Shown here: piece after piece, positions 19,606-28,478 of the stretch | Numbering within the stretch: position 1 is the first letter of the stretch | Layout: every line of letters starts with the position of its first letter | Origin: an uncultured Comamonadaceae bacterium | Lineage (GTDB): Bacteria; Pseudomonadota; Gammaproteobacteria; Burkholderiales; Burkholderiaceae | Length of the DNA stretch: 61,365 bases | Assembly: GCA_946482595.1 (NCBI GenBank) | Contig: CAMLSD010000016.1 | Span: 1 to 61,365, forward strand | Direction of reading: 5' to 3' | Made by a program: the position numbers and the translations under genes | The notes under the pieces: generated by a model | Seen by the model: only the letters and a program-made list of their open reading frames with translations | Told to the model about the DNA's origin: nothing | Databases searched by the model: none

Positions 19606-19635
19606 AGTGTAGGGGCCGCGTGCCGCCGACGTCAA
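19606..19635 (-). promoter_or_regulatory. thiC operon promoter
   Basis: On the minus strand TTGACG (19635-19630) and TACACT (19611-19606) are spaced by 18 bp. The expected start near 19599 puts the first transcribed bases at the 5' edge of the aptamer. Confidence 0.65.
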
Positions 19636-19684
19636 GCTCGCTGCCGGTTCGCCCCCGCGCGGCAGGCCTCGGGTGCGCCGCCGC

Positions 19685-20404
19685 TCATCGCTGCGCCACG
19701 GCGCCTGCGCCCGGCACCATCGCGGCCTGGACCAGGTGCTCCATCTCGCGCGTGATGTCGGCCAGCACCCCGGCCACCACGGAAAACTCCCGCCCCGCCA
19801 CACCCGCACGGGCCGCGATGATCTGTGCGTTGAACGACACCACATGCGCCTGGCGGGCAATGTCCTGCAGCCGTCCCATCACATGGCCCTGCTGCTGCGA
19901 CTGGGCCACGGCCTGGCGCCGCGCCTCGTCTTCATAGGTCAGCGTGATCGCCTGCAGCAGCGCCAGGACCGGGCTGGTGGCCGCCACCAGTTCGTCCAGT
20001 GCCATGGCCGCGCGACCGGCCGGCGCCCCGTCCAGCACCCGGGCGGCCAGCCGCATGAAGTCGCGAATCCTTGCATCGGCCTGTGTGGTACCGAAGTAGG
20101 CCTGACGCAACTCGGCACTGAAGATGCCCGGCAGCCCGTCACCGCCGTCGACCAGTTGCTGGTGGCTGCGTGTGAACAGCGCCAGTGCCTCGCGCGCGAC
20201 CTCGGCCGCCTGCGGCCGCCCCTGTGCAGCCAGCACGGCATGCAGCACGATGCGCTGAGACAGCATGCGCTGGCGTCCAGCCAGGTTGATGAGTGCACCC
20301 AGGGTCTGCGCCGGCACGGCCGATGGCGCAGCAGCCTGCGCGCCTGCGGCCTTGGTCGCGGGGGCATGCCGGGGAGGTGCAAGGCTCGTGGCTGCGGCGT
20401 TCAT
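19685..20404 (-). CDS. PilJ-type (type IV pili methyl-accepting chemotaxis N-terminal domain) protein
   Basis: A 239-residue protein without a visible transmembrane segment. Residues ~35-160 resemble the PilJ/NarX-type sensing module: LINLAGRQRMLSQRIVLHAV is its signature helix. The C-terminal ~60 residues (QAHVVSFNAQIIAARAGVAGREFSVVAGVLADITREMEHL) look like the first part of a chemoreceptor signalling helix, but the hairpin tip that binds CheA/CheW is absent. It is therefore a truncated receptor-like protein; its output is unclear. I chose ATG 20404 because GGAG precedes it by 6 nt. It is divergent from the downstream dehydrogenase gene. Confidence 0.75.
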   Translation of the reverse strand: MNAAATSLAPPRHAPATKAAGAQAAAPSAVPAQTLGALINLAGRQRMLSQRIVLHAVLAAQGRPQAAEVAREALALFTRSHQQLVDGGDGLPGIFSAELRQAYFGTTQADARIRDFMRLAARVLDGAPAGRAAMALDELVAATSPVLALLQAITLTYEDEARRQAVAQSQQQGHVMGRLQDIARQAHVVSFNAQIIAARAGVAGREFSVVAGVLADITREMEHLVQAAMVPGAGAVAQR

Positions 20405-20571
20405 GTGGTGCTCCATCGCAGGGCAGAAGGCCTGCGTCACCCATGAAATGCAAGTTGCATGCCTTCGCCTGCCGACCACCACGTGGCACGGTGATCGACC
20501 GCTGCACGCACATGCCAGGCGTCTTGGTGGAATACTGCGGGCCAGACGTTTTTGCCCTGAGGAGTACACGC

Positions 20572-21462
20572 ATGAAGCAGAAGATCGGCATGATCGGCAT
20601 CGGCCTGATGGGCCACGGCATTGCGCGCAACATCGCCCGCCACGGCTACCCGCTGACCGTGCTCGAACACGCCGGCAATCAGCCGCTGGACGAACTCAAA
20701 GCCGCCGGGGTGACCACACACACGCGTGCTGCGGCGCTGGCCGCGGCCTCCGAGATCGTCATCCTGTGCGTGACCGGCACGCCGCAGGTCGAGGCCGTCC
20801 TGCTGGGCCCGGACGGTGTGCTCGAAGGCCTGCGGCCCGGCACCGTGGTCATCGACTGTTCAACGGCCGTTCCGTCGTCGACCGAGCGTGTTGCGCAGGC
20901 CGTGCAGGCCGCGGGCGGCCGCTTCCTCGACACCCCGATGACCCGCACGCCGAAGGAAGCCCATGAAGGCCGCCTGAACCTGCTGGTGGGTGGCGATGCG
21001 GCGCTGTTCGAGGAGGTGCGCCCGCTGCTGGCCTGTTTTGCCGAGAACATCACCCATGCCGGCCCGGTGGGTGCCGGCCACCGCATGAAGCTGCTGCACA
21101 ACTATGTGTCGCTCGGTTTCATCTCGCTGCTGGCCGAAGCCGCCGCCTGTGCCCAGCGCGCCGGTGTGGCACCCGAGGTGTTTGTCGACGTGCTGGCCAA
21201 GGGCGGCGGGGGCGGTGCGGCGCTGGAGCGCCTGCGGCCGTATCTGCTCTCGCGCGACCCGTCGGGCATCCGCTTTTCGCTTGCCAATGCCCACAAGGAC
21301 CTTGGCTACTACACCACGATGGCGCACGAGACCGAAGCGCACCATGCGATTGCCGACGCCGTGCTGAACACGCTGCACACCAGCCTGCAGGCCGGCGATG
21401 CCCAGACCCTGCTGCCCAGCCTGGTGTCCATCCTGGCCGGCGAGCCGCTGCCTGCCGCGTGA
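20572..21462 (+). CDS. NAD(P)-dependent beta-hydroxyacid dehydrogenase (tartronate semialdehyde reductase / 3-hydroxyisobutyrate dehydrogenase family)
   Basis: A 296-residue two-domain enzyme. The Rossmann motif GMIGIGLMGHGIARNIARHG opens it, the substrate loop is RFLDTPMTRTP (family DAPVSGG site, here diverged), and the catalytic lysine is in GAGHRMKLLHNYV. It has a good ribosome site (GAGGAG). The GarR/GlxR members of this family reduce tartronate semialdehyde, which is the product of the GarD-GarL route encoded 1-6 kb downstream, so that role is an attractive inference. The diverged DTPMTRTP loop leaves the substrate open; gamma-hydroxybutyrate or other beta-hydroxyacids are alternatives. 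Confidence 0.85.
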   Translation: MKQKIGMIGIGLMGHGIARNIARHGYPLTVLEHAGNQPLDELKAAGVTTHTRAAALAAASEIVILCVTGTPQVEAVLLGPDGVLEGLRPGTVVIDCSTAVPSSTERVAQAVQAAGGRFLDTPMTRTPKEAHEGRLNLLVGGDAALFEEVRPLLACFAENITHAGPVGAGHRMKLLHNYVSLGFISLLAEAAACAQRAGVAPEVFVDVLAKGGGGGAALERLRPYLLSRDPSGIRFSLANAHKDLGYYTTMAHETEAHHAIADAVLNTLHTSLQAGDAQTLLPSLVSILAGEPLPAA

Positions 21463-21484
21463 CGCCAGTGTTCGAGCCGCACGC

Positions 21485-22480
21485 ATGACACCCCCACCCG
21501 TTGCCGTGGCCGACTCGCTGCGTCCGCTCGGGCTCGCCTGGACGGCGGTGCTGATCCTGGCGGGCGTGCTGGCCTGGAGTTTCGGCGCGCTCACCGGGCG
21601 GGCGCTGGCCTTCGGACCGGTGGCCTGGGGCCTGGTGTGTGCATCACCGGCCGTGCTCGGCATCGTGCTGGTCTTCACCTCGACCGCCGACCGCCGGCAG
21701 TACATGGCACGCGGGCTCGCCGCCGCCTTGATGCTGCCGATCCTGCTGGCGATGTGGGCCGGCACCCCGCCCGACGAGCCGGTGCCGGCCGAGGCGTCGA
21801 TCGGGACCCAGGCCGAGTGGATGCTGGGAGGGGGCACCCTGCTGGTGCAGGTCGTGGCCTGGCTGGGCCTGCTGGTCGGGGCGGCGCGTGTTGCCACGCG
21901 GTTGCGGCCTGCTGGCCACGCGGCCAGCATCGGGCGCGAGCGTCTGCGTCAGCGCCTGGCGGGCCTGCCCGGTGCCGGCTGGCCGGTCCTGCCGGTTTCC
22001 CTCGACGCGGCGCCGGGTGACGTCTGGGAGTTCCACCTGCGCGTCGACGACACCGGCCATCGCGGCCACCGCGTGCGGCTGCTCGCAGACGAATCTCGGC
22101 AGACGGTGCACGTCACCGAACATCTGGGGGCGTCGGGTGCCCCGCCGCTGGCGCACGAGGCCAGCTTCCATCGCCCGGGCGATCCGCTGGCGGACGCCAG
22201 TCGCCCGCCGGTGCAGCGTGTGCATTCGCGCGTGCGCCAGGCCACGATGCTGTCGGTCGATGACGTCTCGGCCATCGCGCTGGACTGGGACGCTCAGAGT
22301 CAAGCGAAGCAGGCGGTGCTGCCACCCGACTGGTCGACCCGCGATGCGGACAAACGCGGCGAGTGGGCGGTGGCGGTGCTGGCGGCTGCCGTGCTGCGCT
22401 CGGGCTGGCACTGGCAACCGCGCCTGACCGCCCTGCCCTCGACGAGCGCCGGTGCCACCTCCGCGGCGCCGCGGCCCTGA
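21485..22480 (+). CDS. Hypothetical membrane protein with four predicted TM segments
   Basis: A 331-residue protein I do not recognise. The first ~140 residues hold four hydrophobic segments (AWTAVLILAGVLAWSFGALTG, VAWGLVCASPAVLGIVLVF, LAAALMLPILLAMWAG, LLVQVVAWLGLLVGAA). The rest (~190 residues) is soluble and contains DVWEFHLRVDDTGHRGHRVRLLADE and a Trp-rich end (SGWHWQPRLTALP). It follows the dehydrogenase gene by 22 bp in the same direction and may share its message. ATG 21485 is preferred because the upstream frame overlaps the dehydrogenase. Function unknown. Confidence 0.65.
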   Translation: MTPPPVAVADSLRPLGLAWTAVLILAGVLAWSFGALTGRALAFGPVAWGLVCASPAVLGIVLVFTSTADRRQYMARGLAAALMLPILLAMWAGTPPDEPVPAEASIGTQAEWMLGGGTLLVQVVAWLGLLVGAARVATRLRPAGHAASIGRERLRQRLAGLPGAGWPVLPVSLDAAPGDVWEFHLRVDDTGHRGHRVRLLADESRQTVHVTEHLGASGAPPLAHEASFHRPGDPLADASRPPVQRVHSRVRQATMLSVDDVSAIALDWDAQSQAKQAVLPPDWSTRDADKRGEWAVAVLAAAVLRSGWHWQPRLTALPSTSAGATSAAPRP

Positions 22481-22501
22481 GCAGCCGGCGCCGGCGCCTT
22501 G

Positions 22502-23317
22502 TCAGCCGTAGGGCCCGCTCGACGCCCCGACCGGGGCGGGTGCAACGCCCAGCCCGAAGTCCCGTGCCAGTTGACGTGTGGCGCGGGCCAGCAGCGTGAC
22601 GTCGATCCCGACCGCCACGAACTGCGCGCCCAGCTCGAGGTAGCGGCGCGCCAGGCCCGCATCACCGGTCAGGGTGCCGGCCGCCTTGCCGCTGGCCGTG
22701 ATGGTCCGGATCGCCTGCTCGATGGCCGCCTGCACCTGCGGATGGTCGGGTCGGCCCCGGTACCCCATCGACGCCGCCAGGTCGGCCGGCCCGATGAACA
22801 CACCGTCCACGCCGTCGACGGCACAGATGGCCTCGAGCTGCTCCAGCGCCTTGACCGACTCGGCCTGCACGAGCAGGCAGACCTCGTCGTTGGCCACCTC
22901 CAGGTAGTCGGCTCGCTGCGCCCAGCGCGAGGCCCGCGCCACGGCGGCGCCCACACCGCGCATGCCCTGCGGCGGATACCGCGTGGCCGCCACCATCGCG
23001 GCAGCCTGCTGCGCGGTGTCCACCATGGGCACAAGCAGCGTCTGCACGCCGATGTCGAGCATCTGCTTGATCAAGGCCGGATCCCCTTGCACCACCCTGA
23101 CCACCGGGTGAGCGCCATACGGCGCGACCGCCTGCAGCTGCGCCAGCGTGCTGTGCAGGTCGTTGGGTGCATGCTCACCGTCGATCAGCAGCCACTGGAA
23201 GCCAGCCGTGGCACACAGCTCGGCGCTGTAGGGCTGGCCCATCGACAGCCACAGGCCGATCTGCGACTGGCCGCGCTGCAGCGCGGTCTTGAACGGATTG
23301 CCGCCGGTCATGGTCAT
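22502..23317 (-). CDS. HpcH/HpaI-family aldolase (GarL/RhmA/HpaI type)
   Basis: A 271-residue metal-dependent class II aldolase. Motifs: [33 protein letters not shown] with the metal/substrate residues, [29 protein letters not shown], and [15 protein letters not shown]. It cleaves 2-keto-3-deoxy sugar acids to pyruvate and an aldehyde. The ATG at 23317 overlaps the preceding stop as ATGA and has GGGAGG 6 nt upstream. It is the last gene of a run with an aldehyde dehydrogenase and a UxaA/GarD-family dehydratase, which suggests cleavage of 5-dehydro-4-deoxyglucarate or a similar acid. HpaI or RhmA activity cannot be excluded by sequence alone. Confidence 0.9.
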   Translation of the reverse strand: MTMTGGNPFKTALQRGQSQIGLWLSMGQPYSAELCATAGFQWLLIDGEHAPNDLHSTLAQLQAVAPYGAHPVVRVVQGDPALIKQMLDIGVQTLLVPMVDTAQQAAAMVAATRYPPQGMRGVGAAVARASRWAQRADYLEVANDEVCLLVQAESVKALEQLEAICAVDGVDGVFIGPADLAASMGYRGRPDHPQVQAAIEQAIRTITASGKAAGTLTGDAGLARRYLELGAQFVAVGIDVTLLARATRQLARDFGLGVAPAPVGASSGPYG

Positions 23318-24786
23318 GCCAGGCCTCCCTGGCACAGGTACTTGATGTGCTGGTAGTCGTCCAGCCCGTGGACCGACCCTTCCCGCCCGTAACCCGAGGC
23401 CTTCACGCCACCAAAGGGTGCGGCCTCGGCCGCCAGGGCACCTTCGTTGATGCCCACGATGCCGCATTCCAGCGCTTCGGCCAGCCGCCAGATCCGCGCT
23501 GCGTCCTGGCTGTAGAAGTAGGCCGCCAGACCGTATGGTGTGCCATTGGCCAGCGCCAGCACCTCGGCCTCGTCGCGAAAGCGCATCACCGGCACCACAG
23601 GGCCGAAGGTTTCCTCACCGTGGCAGTCCATCTCGGGCGTGGCGTCGACGAGCACCGTCGGTGCGTAGTAATTCGGCCCCAATTTCGCCAGCCGCTGACC
23701 GCCGGCCACGGCACGGGCGCCTCGCGCGAGCGCATCGCGCACATGGCGGTCGATCTTCTCGACGGCGCGGGCATTGATCATCGGGCCGATCTGCGCATCG
23801 GGCTGCGTGGCCGGGCCCACCGTCAGCGCACCCACCCGCGCCGCCAGGCGCTCAACGAACCGATCATGGACGCCCTGCTGCACATAGACCCGGTTCGGGC
23901 ACACGCAGGTCTGCCCGCCGTTGCGGAACTTGCTGACCATCAGGCCTTCGACGGCTTCGTCGAGGTCGGCATCGTCGAACACGATGAACGGGGCATTGCC
24001 GCCCAGCTCGAGCGACAGCTTCTTGAGCGTGTCGGCCGAAGCCCGGGCCAGGTGCCGGCCCACCGGCGTGCTGCCGGTGAAGCTGACCTTGCGCACCCGC
24101 TCGTCGGCCAGCCACGCGTCAACCACCTCGGGCGTGCGCGCACGCGACGCCGTCACGACGTTCAGCGCGCCGTCCGGCACGCCGGCCTGCTGGGCAAGAT
24201 GCACCAGGGCCAGCGCGGTGAGCGGCGTGTCTTCGGCCGGCTTGGCCACCACGGTGCAGCCGGCCGCAAGTGCCGGTGCGATCTTGCGGGCGATCATCGC
24301 GGCCGGGAAGTTCCACGGCGTGATCACGGCCACCACCCCCACCGGCTCTCGCACCGCCAGCATGCGCTTGTGGCGCGCCGGGCTCGGAATCACCTCGCCG
24401 TTGGCGCGCGTGGCCTGTTCGGCAAACCACTCGACATAGCTGGCGGCATACAGCACCTCGCCCCGGCCTTCGGCCAGCGGCTTGCCCTGTTCACGCGAGA
24501 TCAGACGCCCCAGGTCGTCCTGGTGCGCAAGGATCAGGTCGTTCCAGCGCTTGAGCACGGCCGCGCGCTCGCGCGCCGGCACCGAACGCCAGACCGTGAA
24601 GGCGGCCTGGGCCGCATCGACCGCGGCACGCGCATCGTGCGCGGTCCCGTCCGGGACATGGGCGAACACGGTGTCATCGGCGGGGTTGCTGACGGCCAGG
24701 CATGTGCCGTCGGATGCGGCGCACCAGCGCCCGGCGATGAACTGCTCTTGGCGCAGCAGCTCCGCGCATTGCAGGGTGAGGGTCAT
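23314..24786 (-). CDS. NAD(P)-dependent aldehyde dehydrogenase (succinate semialdehyde dehydrogenase family)
   Basis: A 490-residue GabD-type aldehyde dehydrogenase. The cofactor motif [14 protein letters not shown], the general base Glu260 in LELGGNAPF and the nucleophile Cys294 in [10 protein letters not shown] are all present. The length is that of E. coli GabD. In this cluster the likely substrate is an aldehyde from sugar-acid breakdown, for example 2-oxoglutarate semialdehyde, but succinate semialdehyde is equally consistent with the sequence. It overlaps the aldolase gene by 4 bp and follows the dehydratase gene by 9 bp, so all three form one operon. Confidence 0.9.
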   Translation of the reverse strand: MTLTLQCAELLRQEQFIAGRWCAASDGTCLAVSNPADDTVFAHVPDGTAHDARAAVDAAQAAFTVWRSVPARERAAVLKRWNDLILAHQDDLGRLISREQGKPLAEGRGEVLYAASYVEWFAEQATRANGEVIPSPARHKRMLAVREPVGVVAVITPWNFPAAMIARKIAPALAAGCTVVAKPAEDTPLTALALVHLAQQAGVPDGALNVVTASRARTPEVVDAWLADERVRKVSFTGSTPVGRHLARASADTLKKLSLELGGNAPFIVFDDADLDEAVEGLMVSKFRNGGQTCVCPNRVYVQQGVHDRFVERLAARVGALTVGPATQPDAQIGPMINARAVEKIDRHVRDALARGARAVAGGQRLAKLGPNYYAPTVLVDATPEMDCHGEETFGPVVPVMRFRDEAEVLALANGTPYGLAAYFYSQDAARIWRLAEALECGIVGINEGALAAEAAPFGGVKASGYGREGSVHGLDDYQHIKYLCQGGLA

Positions 24787-24795
24787 GGTGTGTTG

Positions 24796-26334
24796 TCAGC
24801 TGACGATGCCCAGGTGCCAGGGCACGAATTCATGGTCGCCCAGCCCGAGCAGTTCGCTCTTGGTCTTTTCGCCGGAGGCCGTGCGCAGGATGTGATCGAA
24901 GATGCGCCGGCCCATCTCGGGCACGTCGCATTCACCATCGAGGATGGCGCCGCAGTTGATGTCCATGTCCTCCTCGAGGCGCTTGAACATCGGTGTGTTG
25001 CTCGACAGCTTGATCGTCGGGGCGGGCTTGCTGCCGAACATCGATCCGCGGCCGGTGGTGAAGCAGATCAGGTTGGCCCCACTGGCGATCTGGCCGGTGG
25101 TGGCGACCGGGTCGTAGCCGGGCGAGTCCATAAAGACAAAGCCCGCCTTGTCGATCGGCTCGGCATAGCGATAGACGTCCACCAGTGGTGTGGTGCCCCC
25201 CTTCATCGCCGAGCCCAGCGACTTCTCGAAGATGTTGGCCAGCCCACCGGCCTGGTTGCCGGCACCGACCACCCCGTTGAACTGCGCGTTGTGCCCCGCG
25301 GTGTAGCGGGCCCACCAGGCCAGTCGGTCCAGCAGCTTCTGGCCGACCTCGCGGCTCACCGCGCGCCGCGTGAGCATGTACTCCACACCGTGGATCTCGG
25401 GCGTTTCCGACAGGATCGCCGTACCGCCGTGGGCCACCAGCAGGTCCATCGCGGCGCCCAGCGCCGGATTGGCGGTGATGCCCGAGAACCCGTCGGAGCC
25501 ACCGCACTCGAGGCCGATCTTCAGGTGGGCGGCGCTCACCGGCTCGCGCCGCGCGGCATTGGCCAGCGGCAGCATCTCCTGCACGGCCGCCACGCCGGCA
25601 GCAATGGTGGCACGCGTGCCACCGCTTTCCTGCATCACGAAGGTGCGCAGCAGCGGCCCCGGCTGCAGCCCCTGCGACTCGACCAGATCGGCCACCTGGT
25701 TGCGCTCGCACCCCAGGCCGACGATCAGCACACCGGCCAGGTTGGGGTGACGGGCATAGCCGGCCAGGGTGCGCCGCAGCAGGTCGAAGTGCTCGCTGGG
25801 TGAGGACATGCCGCAGCCGCTGGTCTGCGCAAAGGCGACCACACCGTCGACCTGCGGGAAGTCGGCCAGCCGCTCGGGCGTGAAGTGCGCCGCAATGCGC
25901 CGGATCACCGTGGCCGAGCAGTTCACCGAACTCAGGATGCCGATGAAGTTGCGCGTGGCCACGCGGCCCTCGCGCCCCGGTTCACGCCGCACATAACCCA
26001 TGAAGCTGGCCCGCTCGGCCTCGGGCACATGGGCCACCGGCCGCACGTCCTCGCAGAAGCCCGGGTCACGGTACTCGTCGACCAGCGTGAGGTTGTGACC
26101 GTGCACATGCTCGCCGGCCTCGATGTCGCGCGATGCCACACCGATCACCACGTTGTATTTCAGCACCCGCTCGCCTGCGGCAATGCGCCGCGCCGCGACC
26201 TTGTGGCCGGCAGGCAGCTGGGCCCGCGTGCGCAGCCCGAACTCGGGCAGCGTCTGTCCCAGGGCCAGCGGGTGCCGCACCACCAGCACGTTGTCGTTGG
26301 CATGCAGCCGGATCAGCGCAGAGACGTCAGTCAT
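24796..26334 (-). CDS. UxaA/GarD-family sugar-acid dehydratase
   Basis: A 512-residue full-length UxaA-family enzyme, combining the small N-terminal SAF domain (residues 1-~95, VLVVRHPLALGQTL) with the C-terminal dehydratase part. Family blocks: GYVRREPGREGRVATRNFIGILSSVNCSATV, FAQTSGCGM, VLIVGLGCERNQ, GLECGGSDGFSGITANPALG, and TTGRGSMFGSKPAPTIKLSSNT. These enzymes use a metal to dehydrate D-altronate, D-galactarate or relatives. The downstream HpaI/GarL-type aldolase favours galactarate-like substrates, but I cannot separate UxaA from GarD. It is the second gene of the run that starts with the solute-binding protein. Confidence 0.88.
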   Translation of the reverse strand: MTDVSALIRLHANDNVLVVRHPLALGQTLPEFGLRTRAQLPAGHKVAARRIAAGERVLKYNVVIGVASRDIEAGEHVHGHNLTLVDEYRDPGFCEDVRPVAHVPEAERASFMGYVRREPGREGRVATRNFIGILSSVNCSATVIRRIAAHFTPERLADFPQVDGVVAFAQTSGCGMSSPSEHFDLLRRTLAGYARHPNLAGVLIVGLGCERNQVADLVESQGLQPGPLLRTFVMQESGGTRATIAAGVAAVQEMLPLANAARREPVSAAHLKIGLECGGSDGFSGITANPALGAAMDLLVAHGGTAILSETPEIHGVEYMLTRRAVSREVGQKLLDRLAWWARYTAGHNAQFNGVVGAGNQAGGLANIFEKSLGSAMKGGTTPLVDVYRYAEPIDKAGFVFMDSPGYDPVATTGQIASGANLICFTTGRGSMFGSKPAPTIKLSSNTPMFKRLEEDMDINCGAILDGECDVPEMGRRIFDHILRTASGEKTKSELLGLGDHEFVPWHLGIVS

Positions 26335-26357
26335 CGCAGGTGCCTTGTGTCAGCCGA

Positions 26358-27338
26358 TCAGCCCTTGGCCATCAGCTCGCGCAGCTTCAGGCGCTCGATG
26401 AGCTGGGTCTCGCGGCGGTAGGTGGCGGCAACGTACTTCTCGTAGTCGGGGCCGTCGAGGTACATCAGCGGAGCGTCGATCTTGTCGCAGGCCGCGGTGA
26501 ACTCCGCACTGGCCGCCGCCACCTTGAAGGCCTCGCGCAGTCGCTTCTCGATGGCCGCGTCCAGCCCTTTGGGTGCACCGACACCATTGGGCGCATCCAC
26601 CACCAGGTCGTACCCCACGTCCTTCAGGGTGGGCACATCGGGGAAGTCCTGGGTGCGCTTTTCGCCCCAGGTGGCCAGCAGCCGCAGCTTGCCCGCCTTG
26701 ACGTGCGGCGCCCACGAGCTGGAGTCGGCCAGGGCCTCGATCTGCCCGGCCAGCAGGTCCTGCAGCGCAGGCGCACCGCCCTTGTAGGGAATGTGATTGA
26801 GCTGGATGCCCGCCACCAGCGCGAACTCCTCCATGCCGACGTGGGTGGCGCCACCGATGCCGGCGCTGCCATAAGTCACCTTGCCCGGCGCTGCCTTGGC
26901 TGCGGCAACGAAGTCCTTCAGGGTCTGGTAGGGCGAGTCGGCGCGCACCGCGATGCCGAAGGTCTGGCCCGAAGTGCGGGCCAGGTAGGTCAGGTCCTTG
27001 AGCGGATCGACCGGCACCGAACCCAGTTGCGAAAAGCGCGCTACCGAGATCGGGATCTGGCCGATCGTGTAGCCGTCGGGCCGGGCGCTGGCCAGCGCGC
27101 GCAGGCCCAGCATGCCCGAGGCGCCCGCCTTGTTCTCGACCACGATGGTCTGGCCCAGCACCTTCGACGCGGCCGTGCACAGGGCGCGCATGGTCATGTC
27201 GGCCGTGCCGCCGGCCGGCCAGGGGCAGATGAAGGTGATGGGACGCTCGGGAAACCCGGCGGCCTGCAGACGAGGTGCAACCGTGGCGGCTGCAGCGCCC
27301 AGGGTCGCAAGGATGAGTTGGCGTCGGCGCACTTGCAT
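26358..27338 (-). CDS. Tripartite tricarboxylate transporter (Bug family) substrate-binding protein
   Basis: A 326-residue periplasmic binding protein of the TctC/Bug family, very expanded in Burkholderiales. The signal peptide begins MQVRRRQLILATLGAAAATVA, with an arginine pair before LIL that may be a Tat motif. Family blocks are RPITFICPWPAGGTADMTMR, VVENKAGASGMLGL and GSAGIGGATHVGMEEF. It lies 23 bp upstream of the dehydratase gene and is divergent from a LysR gene, so it probably binds the carboxylate or sugar acid that the operon degrades. No membrane TctA/TctB genes are near. Confidence 0.9.
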   Translation of the reverse strand: MQVRRRQLILATLGAAAATVAPRLQAAGFPERPITFICPWPAGGTADMTMRALCTAASKVLGQTIVVENKAGASGMLGLRALASARPDGYTIGQIPISVARFSQLGSVPVDPLKDLTYLARTSGQTFGIAVRADSPYQTLKDFVAAAKAAPGKVTYGSAGIGGATHVGMEEFALVAGIQLNHIPYKGGAPALQDLLAGQIEALADSSSWAPHVKAGKLRLLATWGEKRTQDFPDVPTLKDVGYDLVVDAPNGVGAPKGLDAAIEKRLREAFKVAAASAEFTAACDKIDAPLMYLDGPDYEKYVAATYRRETQLIERLKLRELMAKG

Positions 27339-27406
27339 GGGGATGTCTCCTGGTCTTGTGTGGGGGAATGCAGGCCATTGTGCGTGCCAGAATCATTGCC
27401 AACCAT

Positions 27407-27427
27407 TGAAGAAGTGGACTGTCTTCA
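27407..27427. promoter_or_regulatory. Candidate LysR operator between the divergent regulator and sugar-acid genes
   Basis: TGAAGA (27407-27412) and TCTTCA (27422-27427) are a perfect 6-bp inverted repeat with a 9-nt centre. It lies in the 125-bp region between the LysR gene and the solute-binding protein gene, 36 bp before the LysR start, where a LysR-type regulator usually binds. Confidence 0.45.
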
Positions 27428-27463
27428 TTCCGTTTCTGGAAAGTATCTGACCCGGAGATCCCC

Positions 27464-28441
27464 GTGACCGACATCGACCGTGTCCTGCGCTCGAACCTGA
27501 AGCTCAAGCATCTGCAGCTGATCGTGGCGCTGGACGAATTCCGCCACCTCGGGCGCGCGTCGGAGTTCCTGTCGCTGACCCAGCCCGCCGTCAGCAAGTC
27601 GCTTGCCGAAGTCGAACGCATGTTCGGACTCGAACTGTTCACCCGTTCCACCCGGGGGACCGAGCCCACGCCGTATGGCACCACGGTGATCCGCTTCGCC
27701 CGGTCCGTGCTGGCCGACTTCGGCCGCACGCGCGACGAGATTGCCGCCGTGGCCGGCGGTGCCTCCGAGCGGGTGCGGGTCGGTGCCATGGTGGTGGCCA
27801 CACCGGGACTGCTGACCGGTGCCGTGGCGCGGGTCAAGGCGCAGTCGGCGCGCACCACCGTGTCCATCGAGGAAGGGGATCTCACCCGCCTGATGCCCCG
27901 CCTGCGGGTGGGTGAACTCGACCTGATCGTCGGGCGGCTGGAGCCAGGCTATGCCGCGCCCGACATCGCCACCGAACCGCTGTATGAGGAGCCGATGTGC
28001 GTGATCGCGCCGCCCGATCATCCGCTGGCGACAGCGGACCGCCCCGCCTGGGCCGACGTGGCCGCCCTGCCCTGGGTGGTGCCGCCCGCCTGGGCCTCTT
28101 CACGGGTCAAGCTGCTGCAGCTGTTCTACAAGCATGGCCTTCAGCCGCCGGCCGACGTGATCGAGACCGCCTCGTTCCTGATGACGATCACCTTCGTGCG
28201 CCAGCGCCCGGCGTGCGGATTCGTGGCCCGTGGCGTGGCCCTGCACCTGGAGCGCGAGGGCCTGGCCCGGCGCGTGAACCTGAACGTGCCGATCGAACTC
28301 CCGCCGGTGGGCATCATCACGCTGCGCGCCGGCCTGGACACCCCGCCGGCCCTGCGCATGCGCGAAGCCCTGCGCCAGGAGGCAGCGCATCTGGCGCCTC
28401 CAGGCAAAAAAGCGGGCTCTGGCCGTCGGCGCCGCGCCTGA
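27464..28441 (+). CDS. LysR-family transcriptional regulator
   Basis: A 325-residue LysR regulator. Residues ~15-75 are the winged helix-turn-helix (LQLIVALDEFRHLGRASEFLSLTQPAVSKSLAEVERM, with the usual FTRSTRGTEPTPYG wing). The rest is a periplasmic-binding-like effector domain of the GbpR/CbpR-like type (LNVG-type motif RVRVGAMVVATPGLL). It is divergent from the solute-binding and sugar-acid genes, so it most likely controls them with a pathway acid as the ligand. The start is GTG 27464 with GGAG 6 nt upstream. The C-terminal 20 residues are basic (KKAGSGRRRRA). Confidence 0.92.
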   Translation: MTDIDRVLRSNLKLKHLQLIVALDEFRHLGRASEFLSLTQPAVSKSLAEVERMFGLELFTRSTRGTEPTPYGTTVIRFARSVLADFGRTRDEIAAVAGGASERVRVGAMVVATPGLLTGAVARVKAQSARTTVSIEEGDLTRLMPRLRVGELDLIVGRLEPGYAAPDIATEPLYEEPMCVIAPPDHPLATADRPAWADVAALPWVVPPAWASSRVKLLQLFYKHGLQPPADVIETASFLMTITFVRQRPACGFVARGVALHLEREGLARRVNLNVPIELPPVGIITLRAGLDTPPALRMREALRQEAAHLAPPGKKAGSGRRRRA

Positions 28442-28478
28442 GGCGCAACATGTCTGCCAGCGCCGTGGCGGACGGTGC

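Noticed and set aside
23347..25803. An 818-codon plus-strand frame across the sugar-acid genes
   Set aside because: It is antisense to the clear aldehyde dehydrogenase and dehydratase genes and has no recognisable domain.
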